Below are positions 38,513-45,910 of a stretch of DNA of 64,000 nucleotides, in pieces; within the stretch, counting starts at the first letter, position 1, and each line of letters starts with the position of its first letter. Below the pieces are notes generated by a model. The model searched no databases, had not been told where the DNA came from, and saw only the letters and a program-made list of their open reading frames with translations. The stretch covers positions 1,674,001 through 1,738,000 of the forward strand of contig NZ_BJOV01000005.1 of NCBI RefSeq assembly GCF_009932475.1, in the 5' to 3' direction. The stretch is from Gordonia spumicola (GTDB taxonomy: Bacteria; Actinomycetota; Actinomycetes; Mycobacteriales; Mycobacteriaceae). A program made the translations under genes and the position numbers.

Positions 38513-39073
38513 TCAGCGGGTGCGGACGAGCGCGGTTCCGGTCGCGCGGTCGTGCATACTGCGGCCGTTGAGGTCGGCGATGAGGGCCGGGACGACGAAG
38601 AACACGATCACCTGGCGGACCAGTGCACGGACGAACCCGACCGCGGCGCGCGGCTCGGTTCCGGCGGCCTCCGCCGCATTCCGCTTCGCGCCGTAGTCCA
38701 CGCGGGCCACGCGCATACCGGCCAGATACTGGCCCGGCGTGCAACCGACAAGCGCAACCGCCGCGACACCCATGCAGAACCACACGACATATTGCATCGG
38801 AGCTATAGCTGCGACAGTCATCGTGAAGGCGCTGTTCTGCTCATGAGGGGGCCGCACACCAATGAACAGGAACACGATTCCGCCCGCGATCAGCCAATCG
38901 GCGATGATTCCGACGAGGCGCTGCCAGCCCGAAGCGAGAGCGCCGACGCCCGATTCGGGAAGTCCGAGATCTTCACCGCGGAACCGGTTTCCTTCGGCAC
39001 CCGGGATCTGTGGCCCCGACAGCCACGTCCCCGCGGCACGTCGAGTGGATCCGGAGTCACCGCGTGAAGTCAT
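38513..39073 (-). CDS. RDD-family membrane protein
   Basis: The 186-residue protein has a hydrophilic N-terminus, then helices around LVGIIADWLIAGGIVFLFIGV, PMQYVVWFCMGVAAVALVG and VRQVIVFFVVPALIADL. The RDD family is named for its Arg-Asp-Asp; here the matching place reads RLVGIIADWL, with one conserved aspartate and a Trp instead of the second. The GQYLAGMRV and DRATGT blocks are typical. Its role is unclear; some RDD proteins act in ion exchange or stress. It lies divergent from glnA1, as in M. tuberculosis. Confidence 0.85.
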   Translation of the reverse strand: MTSRGDSGSTRRAAGTWLSGPQIPGAEGNRFRGEDLGLPESGVGALASGWQRLVGIIADWLIAGGIVFLFIGVRPPHEQNSAFTMTVAAIAPMQYVVWFCMGVAAVALVGCTPGQYLAGMRVARVDYGAKRNAAEAAGTEPRAAVGFVRALVRQVIVFFVVPALIADLNGRSMHDRATGTALVRTR

Positions 39074-39154
39074 GACTTCATCGTAGTCAGCGGGCGGCGA
39101 ACACCAAGTTCGGTGGCCGACGCCACACGCAGACGCCCCGAGTACAGCTAATCT

Positions 39155-39189
39155 GTAACACGGCGCCTGTGACGTAACACGGCGGAAAC
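39155..39189 (+). promoter_or_regulatory. GlnR-type binding site upstream of glnA1
   Basis: GTAAC-n6-GAAAC at 39174-39189 matches the actinobacterial GlnR a/b box pair exactly, and a second GTAACACGGCG lies at 39155-39165, 19 bp upstream. The pair sits just before a TTGACG -35 element, a position suited to activation under nitrogen limitation. Confidence 0.6.
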
Positions 39190-39195
39190 ATTCGC

Positions 39196-39227
39196 TTGAC
39201 GCACGGGCAACCTCACCTCCTTAGATT
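39196..39227 (+). promoter_or_regulatory. glnA1 promoter candidate
   Basis: TTGACG (39196-39201) and TTAGAT/TAGATT (39221-39227) are separated by 19-20 bp, about 95 nt before the start codon, leaving a leader with a ribosome site. Confidence 0.45.
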
Positions 39228-39320
39228 TCTCGGTGAGATCCACAGCCGACGCATCACGTCGGCAGTGGAAGTGCGACCAGAGGTTCTGGTCGGATGTTTC
39301 AGTTAGGAGTCAGGCCAACC

Positions 39321-40754
39321 GTGTACAACACGAACGAAGAGCTGCTCGAAGGAATCCGCACCTCCGGAGTCGAGTACGTCGACATCCGCTTCTGCGATCT
39401 GCCGGGCACCATGCAGCACTTCTCGATCCCCGCGTCCGCGTTCACCGAGGACGTCTTCACGGAGGGCCTGGCGTTCGACGGTTCGTCGGTCCGCGGCTTC
39501 CAGTCGATCGACGAGTCGGACATGATGCTGCTGCCCGACCCCGCGACTGCGCGCATCGACCCGTTCCGCAAGGCGAAGACGATGAACGTCAGCTTCTTCG
39601 TCCACGACCCGTTCACCCGCGAGGCCTACAGCCGCGACCCGCGCAATGTGGCTCGCAAGGCTGAGGACTACCTGCGGTCGACCGGCATCGCCGACACCTG
39701 CTTCTTCGGCGCCGAGGCCGAGTTCTACATCTTCGACTCGGTGTCGTTCAGCTCCGAGATGAACGCGACGCACTACGAGATCGAGTCGTCGTCCGGCTGG
39801 TGGAACTCCGCGTCGCCGACCAACCCCGACGGCACCCCGAACCTCGGCTACAAGGTCCGCCCCAAGGGCGGCTACTTCCCCGTCGCGCCGTACGACCACT
39901 ACGTGGACCTGCGCGACGAGATGTCGACCAACCTGACCAACTCGGGCTTCGAGCTCGAGCGCGGTCACCACGAGGTCGGCACCGGCGGCCAGGCCGAGAT
40001 CAACTACAAGTTCAACACGCTGCTGCACGCCGCGGACGACGTCCAGCTGTTCAAGTACATCATCAAGAACACCGCGTGGCAGAACAACAAGTCGGTCACC
40101 TTCATGCCGAAGCCCCTCTTCGGCGACAACGGTTCGGGCATGCACGCTCACCAGTCGCTGTGGAAGGACGGCAAGCCGCTGTTCCACGACGAGTCGGGCT
40201 ACGCCGGACTGTCGGACATCGCGCGTCACTACATCGGCGGCATCCTGCACCACGCACCGTCGCTGCTGGCGTTCACCAACCCGACGATCAACTCGTACAA
40301 GCGCCTGGTCCCCGGCTACGAGGCTCCGATCAACCTGGTCTACAGCCAGCGCAACCGCAGCGCGTGCGTCCGTATCCCGGTCACCGGCAACAACCCGAAG
40401 GCCAAGCGCGTCGAGTTCCGTTGCCCCGACAGCTCGGGCAACCCGTACCTGGCGTTCGCCGCGATGATGATGGCCGGCCTGGACGGCGTGAAGAACAAGA
40501 TCGAGCCGCACGAGCCCGTCGACAAGGACCTCTACGAGCTTCCTCCGGAGGAGGCCAAGGGCATCCCGCAGGCGCCGACGTCGCTGGCAGCGGTCATCGA
40601 CCGCCTCGAGCAGGATCACGACTACCTCACCGCCGGTGGCGTCTTCACCGAGGACCTCATCGAGACCTGGATCGCGCTCAAGCGTGAGAACGAGATCGAG
40701 CCCATCCAGATCCGTCCGCACCCGTACGAGTTCTCGCTGTACTACGACGTGTGA
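39321..40754 (+). CDS. glnA1: Glutamine synthetase type I-beta, adenylylation-regulated
   Basis: GlnA1 makes glutamine from glutamate, ammonia and ATP as a dodecamer. The 477-residue product has the N-terminal [12 protein letters not shown], the active site [20 protein letters not shown], the ATP site around [10 protein letters not shown] and the adenylylation tyrosine in [12 protein letters not shown] 39321, with AGGAG 11 nt upstream, gives the same length as the M. tuberculosis enzyme; the ATG at 39294 would overlap the ribosome site. The activity should be switched by GlnE, encoded at 45911-48916. Confidence 0.97.
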   Translation: MYNTNEELLEGIRTSGVEYVDIRFCDLPGTMQHFSIPASAFTEDVFTEGLAFDGSSVRGFQSIDESDMMLLPDPATARIDPFRKAKTMNVSFFVHDPFTREAYSRDPRNVARKAEDYLRSTGIADTCFFGAEAEFYIFDSVSFSSEMNATHYEIESSSGWWNSASPTNPDGTPNLGYKVRPKGGYFPVAPYDHYVDLRDEMSTNLTNSGFELERGHHEVGTGGQAEINYKFNTLLHAADDVQLFKYIIKNTAWQNNKSVTFMPKPLFGDNGSGMHAHQSLWKDGKPLFHDESGYAGLSDIARHYIGGILHHAPSLLAFTNPTINSYKRLVPGYEAPINLVYSQRNRSACVRIPVTGNNPKAKRVEFRCPDSSGNPYLAFAAMMMAGLDGVKNKIEPHEPVDKDLYELPPEEAKGIPQAPTSLAAVIDRLEQDHDYLTAGGVFTEDLIETWIALKRENEIEPIQIRPHPYEFSLYYDV

Positions 40755-40771
40755 TCCGACGAACCGACCGG

Positions 40772-40800
40772 AGCCCCGCCCGACACTGTCGGGCGGGGCT
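40772..40800 (+). terminator. glnA1 terminator
   Basis: A perfect 14-bp stem AGCCCCGCCCGACA with its complement and a single-base loop starts 17 nt after the stop, followed by TCGTCGTC. Confidence 0.85.
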
Positions 40801-40831
40801 TCGTCGTCTGGCCCTGAAGTCGTCTGGCCCA

Positions 40832-40883
40832 GAACGTTGGTGACGTTTCCCGACCGCCAGACCGGGAAACGTCACCAACGTTC
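40832..40883. repeat. GAACGTTGGTGACGTTTCC inverted repeat, copy 1
   Basis: Perfect 21-nt arms starting GAACGTTGGTGACGTTTC flank a 10-nt loop. The distal arm reaches into the stop codon of the cutinase-type gene, so it may terminate that gene from the minus strand. A related, imperfect copy is at 53777-53825. Confidence 0.75.
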
Positions 40884-42171
40884 AAGCGGCCCGAGGAGCG
40901 GGCGTCGACGGAGTCGCCGGAGCGAGCTCCTTCTCCAGGTGCGCCGCCACCCCGGCCGCGGCCTCGGTCAGCGCAGCCTGCGCCTCGGCCTTCAGCGCGG
41001 CGTCGGTCTCCTCATCGGCTGCCGTCCGCGGCGTCTCCACCGCGGTGGACGTCGGCGGCGCGTCGATCGCCGCGACGGGCGCGGAGACCGTCACCGGAAG
41101 CGGCGTGATCCGTCGCGGCGAGCAGTCGTCGGGGCCCGCTCCGACGTTCAGCTCCAGCGTCGGAAGCGCCTCGACGACGTCGACCACCGTCCCGGTCACC
41201 GCCTGAACCAGCTGGACGACGCCCTGCAGCAGCGCGTTCACGTCATTGACCGGCGGCAGCACGACGGCGCCGATCCGCTGCGGAACGAGCCACGAGACGA
41301 GCGGCGGGAAGTACGCCACGAGCGGTGTCGGACGGTACGACGTCGCGATCGGCGCCGGGGTGATGAGCAGGCTCGTCACCGGGTCCAGGACGTCGTACGG
41401 GGTGGGCACGCCCGGCGCCGGGTGCGCGATGTCGGCCGTCGGGATGTAGGGCGACCGGCGGACCGTGTGCAGGCGTCCGTCGTCGACGGAGTGCGGCGCC
41501 GCGAAGTAGTCGCCGTGTGCCCCGTAGGCGAGGTAGCCGAGCAGATTGTTGACGAACCCGATCGGGTCGAGCACCGGGTTGGGCGCCGCGCAGATGCCGT
41601 CGTTGCTCTGGCACACCTGTGTGATCGGGATGTGCCGCGTCTCCGGTCTTGCGCCCATCATCGGGAATCCGGGCACGAATGACGGCAACATCGCCATCAC
41701 TCCGGGCCGAACCGGATCCGGCCTGCGCGGATCGGAGTACAGGACGCAGCTGGTGTTGCGTGACATCACCGGATCGGAGTCGAAGCTGTTGCACACGTTT
41801 CCGGTGACGAGTGCGCCCTGAGAGAAGCCGACGAGGCGGATGTGCGAGTCGGGGCACCGGGCACGGAACGACCGTGCCGCGCGCTTGAGGTTGCGCTCCC
41901 CCTCCGCGGTCGACTCGGCGCCGCTGATGTTGCCGCCCACCGGGGAGATGCTGGCGCTGTAACGCACCTTGGTCCGTGCCGTGCCCTCCGGTCGGGCCTT
42001 GTTCATCGCACCGAGTCTGATCCCGTCGGGCTGGGCCGCGCCGCCGGTGGAGAACTCCATGACCTCCGGGCAGTTCGACGCACCGTACGACGAGCCGGCG
42101 TCGATCGGCGCCATCGTCGCCGCGATCCCGACGGCGAGCATCAGTGCTGGGACGGATCTCCGAGTTTTCAT
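40882..42171 (-). CDS. Secreted cutinase-family alpha/beta hydrolase with C-terminal extension
   Basis: The 429-residue protein has a signal peptide (VPALMLAVGIAATMAPIDAG) and a cutinase-like domain with the nucleophile elbow GFSQGA, cysteines placed as in cutinases (NCPEVMEFSTGG, RCPDSH, QSNDGICAAPN) and a downstream catalytic region HGDYF. An Ala/Pro-rich helical tail of about 180 residues follows, including a stretch rich in TPAPIATSYRPTPLVAY. Mycobacterial members are esterases or lipases at the envelope. ATG 42171 is preferred because TACTGT lies 7 nt upstream, a leaderless start; GTG 42180 is within that spacing. Confidence 0.85.
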   Translation of the reverse strand: MKTRRSVPALMLAVGIAATMAPIDAGSSYGASNCPEVMEFSTGGAAQPDGIRLGAMNKARPEGTARTKVRYSASISPVGGNISGAESTAEGERNLKRAARSFRARCPDSHIRLVGFSQGALVTGNVCNSFDSDPVMSRNTSCVLYSDPRRPDPVRPGVMAMLPSFVPGFPMMGARPETRHIPITQVCQSNDGICAAPNPVLDPIGFVNNLLGYLAYGAHGDYFAAPHSVDDGRLHTVRRSPYIPTADIAHPAPGVPTPYDVLDPVTSLLITPAPIATSYRPTPLVAYFPPLVSWLVPQRIGAVVLPPVNDVNALLQGVVQLVQAVTGTVVDVVEALPTLELNVGAGPDDCSPRRITPLPVTVSAPVAAIDAPPTSTAVETPRTAADEETDAALKAEAQAALTEAAAGVAAHLEKELAPATPSTPAPRAA

Positions 42172-42473
42172 GCGGCACACAGTATTTCGGCACGAATTGC
42201 ACGCCTAGCCTTCAGCCACGTGACGCCCGACACCGCCAAATGGCGGGCGACGAATGTTAACAGTTAGTGCTGCCTAACCAAACAGAAATGCGAGGTCGGA
42301 GCGACTCGCACCCACCCCTCGTTGAAGTTGTTCACTTGATCGAAATAATCGGAGTTACGGAGGTGTGGCGGAGATCTCAGTCGCATCCGTGTAACAGCCG
42401 CCACCCCTGCGCCGTTTGGCCGAATGGCATCGGGGTCGATAGCCTCAAACCCTGAACCTCCGGTGGAGGATTC
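42172..42473. other. Divergent intergenic region with a possible iron box
   Basis: About 300 bp without a convincing gene, noticeably AT-richer than the surroundings. It holds the cutinase-type promoter near 42179-42184, an IdeR-like sequence at 42264-42282 and the GGTGGAGGA ribosome site of the next gene near 42461. Confidence 0.6.
42264..42282. promoter_or_regulatory. IdeR/DtxR-like iron-box candidate
   Basis: TTAGTGCTGCCTAACCAAA matches 13 of 19 positions of the IdeR consensus, including both TTAG and CTAACC blocks. It lies about 90 bp upstream of the cutinase-type start. Distance to the promoter is longer than usual for repression. Confidence 0.3.
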
Positions 42474-43388
42474 ATGTATGGGAACGGAGCTGTCATGGGC
42501 GGACGCCACCGCACGCCGTCCCGCGACGTCTCGTCCCCTCGACGCCGACTGTGGACCGTCGTCGGTGTCGCCGTTGCGGTCGTCCTCGTCGCGGTGGGGG
42601 CCGCGGTTCGCCTCTCCGGTCACCACGACGACGTGGAGCCCGCGCAACAGACCGCCAGTCGGATGTCCGCGCATCAAGTCGAGTCGCGACTTCGGTCGTC
42701 GTTCGACGCGATCGAGTTCACCGCCGCGGTCGGTGTGGCACTCGTGCCCGTCGGCGGCGGGGTCCCGATGCTGTTCGGCGACCAGACCGTCCGCGACGCG
42801 TGGTCGACGATCAAGGCTCCGCTCGGGCTCGCCGCGGAACGGAGACACGGGATGAGCCGAACCGAGGCGAACGCCGTCATCGACTCCGACAACGCGTCCG
42901 CCCGCATCCTCACCCGCTCACTCGGCACGCCCGCCGAAGCGTCGGCCGCACTGACCGAAGTGCTGCGCGAGGGCGGCGACACGACGACCGTGCCCGCTCC
43001 CAGCCGCGGCGGCAGGCACCCGATGCTCGGCGAGACCCAGTGGGCGCTCGCGGATTCCGCGACGTGGACCGCCAACCTGCCGTGCATGACGGGCAGTGAT
43101 CACATCCTTGAACTCATGAACGATGTCGCCGACGTGCAGAAGTGGGGCATTCGACGGCTCGGCCTCGATCGCACGGCGGTGAAAGGCGGCTGGGGGCAGG
43201 CGCCCGACGGCGGATACGAGGTCCGCCAGATCGGAGTCGTCACGCTGCACGACGGTTCGCAACTGGCCGTCTCGGCATCGACCCATGCCCGAAAGATGAC
43301 GTTCGACCAGGGCACCGAAACACTCGACAGAGTGGCGGCGTGGCTGCGGTCCGAGTTCGACGTCCTTCGGGGTGGGCGATGTCGCTGA
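42474..43388 (+). CDS. Membrane-anchored beta-lactamase-fold serine hydrolase-like protein
   Basis: The 304-residue protein has a cytoplasmic basic N-terminus, one membrane helix (LWTVVGVAVAVVLVAVGAAV, about 26-46) and an external domain with the serine-acyltransferase motifs in order: STIK (111-114), SDN (138-140) and KGG (237-239). This is the class A beta-lactamase/penicillin-binding fold. The glutamate of the deacylating ExxLN motif is not evident at its expected place, so it may acylate without efficient hydrolysis, or have another role in the wall. A GGAGG ribosome site precedes the ATG. Confidence 0.85.
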   Translation: MYGNGAVMGGRHRTPSRDVSSPRRRLWTVVGVAVAVVLVAVGAAVRLSGHHDDVEPAQQTASRMSAHQVESRLRSSFDAIEFTAAVGVALVPVGGGVPMLFGDQTVRDAWSTIKAPLGLAAERRHGMSRTEANAVIDSDNASARILTRSLGTPAEASAALTEVLREGGDTTTVPAPSRGGRHPMLGETQWALADSATWTANLPCMTGSDHILELMNDVADVQKWGIRRLGLDRTAVKGGWGQAPDGGYEVRQIGVVTLHDGSQLAVSASTHARKMTFDQGTETLDRVAAWLRSEFDVLRGGRCR

Positions 43389-43405
43389 CCCGCTATCCTC
43401 GTGGC

Positions 43406-43828
43406 ATGAGCGAAACTCAGGTCGGACCCGTCGACTACCTCGTGATCGAGTTCCCCGATGGAACGGTGTCGCCCGGCGGCTTCGCGGCGCTCGTCGATCG
43501 CGTCGACGCGGGCATCGTCTACATCGTCGACATCGAGTTCTTCCGACGCGACGACGCGGGCCTGACGTCCGTCCCCGCGCATGACTTCGGCGTCGTCGAC
43601 GGCCTGGACTTCGCCGAGTTCGACGGCGCCGCGAGCGGACTGCTCGACGCCGACGACGTCGCCACCGTGACCCGCGTGTTGTCGCCGGGCTCCGTCGGCG
43701 TCGTCATCGTCTACGAGGACCTGACCATGATTCCCGCCCTCGACGCCTTCGAGGCCGCGGGCGCGCGACTCGTCGCCGCCGGACCGGTCTCGCCCGATGA
43801 TCTCGACGCCGCGCTCGGCGACGACTGA
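43406..43828 (+). CDS. DUF6325-family protein
   Basis: The 140-residue acidic protein begins PVDYLVIEFPDGTVSPGGFAAL and has repeated acidic-hydrophobic units (VYIVDIEFF, GVVIVYEDL) as in the DUF6325/DUF1269-type family, often found beside SHOCT-domain proteins. Function unknown; no export signal. TATCCT lies 6 nt before ATG 43406. A longer frame upstream lies in the preceding gene. The SHOCT gene follows after 14 nt, so the two are one unit. Confidence 0.82.
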   Translation: MSETQVGPVDYLVIEFPDGTVSPGGFAALVDRVDAGIVYIVDIEFFRRDDAGLTSVPAHDFGVVDGLDFAEFDGAASGLLDADDVATVTRVLSPGSVGVVIVYEDLTMIPALDAFEAAGARLVAAGPVSPDDLDAALGDD

Positions 43829-43842
43829 CAGGAACGACACTC

Positions 43843-44124
43843 ATGAGCCTTCTCCGCACCGCGACGCGTGCCGCCGTCGCCAGCTCCGTTCACGGCCGTG
43901 TCCAGCGCAGGCAGCAGCAGCGTTGGGCGCAGCAGGGCGCCGCCACCGCGGCGCCCGCACCTGTACCCCCGCCTGCGCCGGCCGCGCCTGCACCGGCCGC
44001 TCCGACGCCTGCCGTCATCGACGATCAGTTGGCACGACTCGCGCAACTGGGGCAGCTCCGCGACGCCGGAGTCCTGACCGACGCCGAGTTCGACGCCAAG
44101 AAGGCGCAGATCCTGGCACTCTGA
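43843..44124 (+). CDS. Small SHOCT-domain protein
   Basis: The 93-residue protein has a basic Gln/Arg-rich N-terminus, an Ala/Pro linker and a C-terminal SHOCT motif: LARLAQLGQLRDAGVLTDAEFDAKKAQIL. SHOCT is a short C-terminal oligomerisation or targeting motif. Paired with the DUF6325 gene 14 nt upstream, a pairing common in Actinobacteria; the partners may form a complex, but no activity is known. Confidence 0.88.
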   Translation: MSLLRTATRAAVASSVHGRVQRRQQQRWAQQGAATAAPAPVPPPAPAAPAPAAPTPAVIDDQLARLAQLGQLRDAGVLTDAEFDAKKAQILAL

Positions 44125-44163
44125 CTCTCGGCTCCGCGCGGTCGGCCGGTATTCTCGCCAACC

Positions 44164-44733
44164 ATGAAGCTCAAGGCCCTGATCCTGATTCCCGCGGCAG
44201 CCTGCACTCTCGCCATCGCGGGATGCTCGTCCGACGACACGTCCGCGACGACGGGCACGCCCGAATCGACGACGACGTGCCCGACGTCGGTCCCCGACCC
44301 CACCACCCAGGCCGATTGGGTGTTTCAAGGCACATCCGGATCGATCGAGGTGGTCGCACCGACGCCGACGAACGCTCCCCTGATCACCGTGAACGGAGAC
44401 TTCTCCGTCAACGAGACGACGGTGAAGACGCTGACACCGGGAACCGGCGCCGAGGTGACCGCCGAGTCGTACGTGACCGTCTGCTACCACGGTGTGCTCG
44501 GTCGGGACGGCGCGACGTTCGACGACTCGTTCAGTCGGGGCGCGCCCGAGCAGTTCTCACCGATGGGCGTGGTCCCCGGTTTCCGACAGGCCCTCATCGG
44601 GCAGAAGGTCGGCTCGAAGGTCGCCGTCGCGATCCCGCCCGCCGACGGTTACGGCGCCGCAGGCTCCAGCGACGGCACCATCAAGGGCACCGACACGATC
44701 GTCTTCGCCCTGTCCATCCTCGACGCGAGCTGA
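44164..44733 (+). CDS. FKBP-type peptidyl-prolyl isomerase lipoprotein
   Basis: The 189-residue protein has a lipoprotein signal (LILIPAAACTLAIAGC, Cys about 21), a Thr/Ser-rich linker and one FKBP domain (about 95-187) with YVTVCYHGVLGRDGATFDDSF, the MGVVPGFRQALIGQKVGSKV loop and IPPADGYG. It should catalyse proline isomerisation in exported proteins outside the membrane. TATTCT lies 8 nt before the ATG. The family is common and substrates are unknown. Confidence 0.92.
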   Translation: MKLKALILIPAAACTLAIAGCSSDDTSATTGTPESTTTCPTSVPDPTTQADWVFQGTSGSIEVVAPTPTNAPLITVNGDFSVNETTVKTLTPGTGAEVTAESYVTVCYHGVLGRDGATFDDSFSRGAPEQFSPMGVVPGFRQALIGQKVGSKVAVAIPPADGYGAAGSSDGTIKGTDTIVFALSILDAS

Positions 44734-44747
44734 CACGACGGCGAACT

Positions 44748-44779
44748 GGTGAGTACGTGGTAACAATCACGTACTCACC
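44748..44779. terminator. Bidirectional terminator between FKBP and lipase genes
   Basis: GGTGAGTACGTG and its complement flank an 8-nt loop; the lipase stop codon lies in the right arm. Pairing extends outward with one G-U. Confidence 0.75.
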
Positions 44780-45878
44780 GGTTCGTGTCTCGGGACGAGT
44801 TCGGCGCGAACGGTTTGATGAACTCCGGTACACCACCGGTTCGACGCAGGAGCGGCGACCCGAAGAACGGCGCGACCACCTGGCACGGAACGACGCGCGA
44901 CGGGGCGTCGTCGAGCGCGTTGAGGACGAACGCCGCCGCCCGCGGCGACCCGCAGATTCCCAGATGATCGGACAGGTCCTTCAGACATCCGTCCTGCAGG
45001 ACGATGTTCGTGACGCTCGTCCCCTCGCCTCCCCGGACCTGGCCGGAGGTGAACGGGTGGACCAGTTCGTCATGGATCGTCGAGATGTTCGTGTACTCGA
45101 TGCCCGGGACATACGGCCCGCCGTCGGCGTTCATCTTCGCGATGAATGCCGAGTCGTCCATCATCTGCGGGAGCGCTCGACACGGTACGACGCCCGCCGG
45201 GTCGAATCCGAAGCGGTCGAGGATTCCCGTCGCACCGTCGAGGACCGTCGTCCCCTCCCACAGCGGTGCGAGGGACACGTACTTGGCGATCTTGTCGTGT
45301 CCGCCGAGGAATCGGGCCCAGTAGTTGGGGACGAGAGTCCCCTGCGAATGCCCGACGACGTGCACCTTGTCGGCACCGGTGGCCGCCATGACTCGCTCAG
45401 CGAACGCCGCGAACTCGACGGCGCTCCGTTCGATGGGAGCCATCCCGCCGAGCGCCGAGATCGGCCACCGCGACCCTTCGATCGCGCCGTAGGTGAGTGT
45501 GAACACCGAGTACCCGGCCTGCGTGAGCAGCGGGACGTAGGTGCCCCAGTTGGTCTGTGCGCCGCCCGCCGTGCCGTGCGCGAGGATCACCGGGACGGGG
45601 TGGGCCGGGTCGAGCGGGTCGTCCCATCGATTGGCTCCGGGAAGCGACCCGCCGGGGTTCGCTAGTTCGGGTCCGATCCCGGCGAAGAAGTCGTACACCA
45701 CCTTGCCGTTCGGGTCGTCCGCGTCTCCGCCGAGGCTGATGATCTCCCTCGGGAACCGCTGGACCAGCGAATTCGCCGCCTTGAGAAACGGCTGCCCCAC
45801 CTTCTGCGCCGCCGCCAGCGGCACGGTGACGAGGTCCCGGATCACCTGCTTCGGCACAAACCTGTCGATTACTGTCAC
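44775..45878 (-). CDS. Alpha/beta-hydrolase lipase (triacylglycerol lipase-like)
   Basis: The 367-residue protein has the oxyanion region PVILAHGTAGGAQTNWG, the nucleophile elbow VVGHSQGTLV and downstream Asp and His candidates (DELVHP near the end). It looks like the lipase class-2 group of Mycobacteriales. No clear signal peptide is seen, only a weak hydrophobic N-terminal patch. GTG 45878 lies in the distal arm of the glnE palindrome, but TACTGT 6 nt upstream supports it as a leaderless start. Confidence 0.85.
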   Translation of the reverse strand: MTVIDRFVPKQVIRDLVTVPLAAAQKVGQPFLKAANSLVQRFPREIISLGGDADDPNGKVVYDFFAGIGPELANPGGSLPGANRWDDPLDPAHPVPVILAHGTAGGAQTNWGTYVPLLTQAGYSVFTLTYGAIEGSRWPISALGGMAPIERSAVEFAAFAERVMAATGADKVHVVGHSQGTLVPNYWARFLGGHDKIAKYVSLAPLWEGTTVLDGATGILDRFGFDPAGVVPCRALPQMMDDSAFIAKMNADGGPYVPGIEYTNISTIHDELVHPFTSGQVRGGEGTSVTNIVLQDGCLKDLSDHLGICGSPRAAAFVLNALDDAPSRVVPCQVVAPFFGSPLLRRTGGVPEFIKPFAPNSSRDTNR

Positions 45879-45900
45879 CCGGTGACAGTAATCGACAGGT
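45860..45900 (-). terminator. 41-bp palindrome: glnE terminator carrying the lipase promoter and start
   Basis: Perfect 20-nt arms (ACCTGTCGATTACTGTCACC and complement) around one base, 10 nt past the glnE stop. The minus strand holds TACTGT (45885-45890) in one arm and the lipase GTG in the other. Confidence 0.75.
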
Positions 45901-45910
45901 CAGTCGTGCG

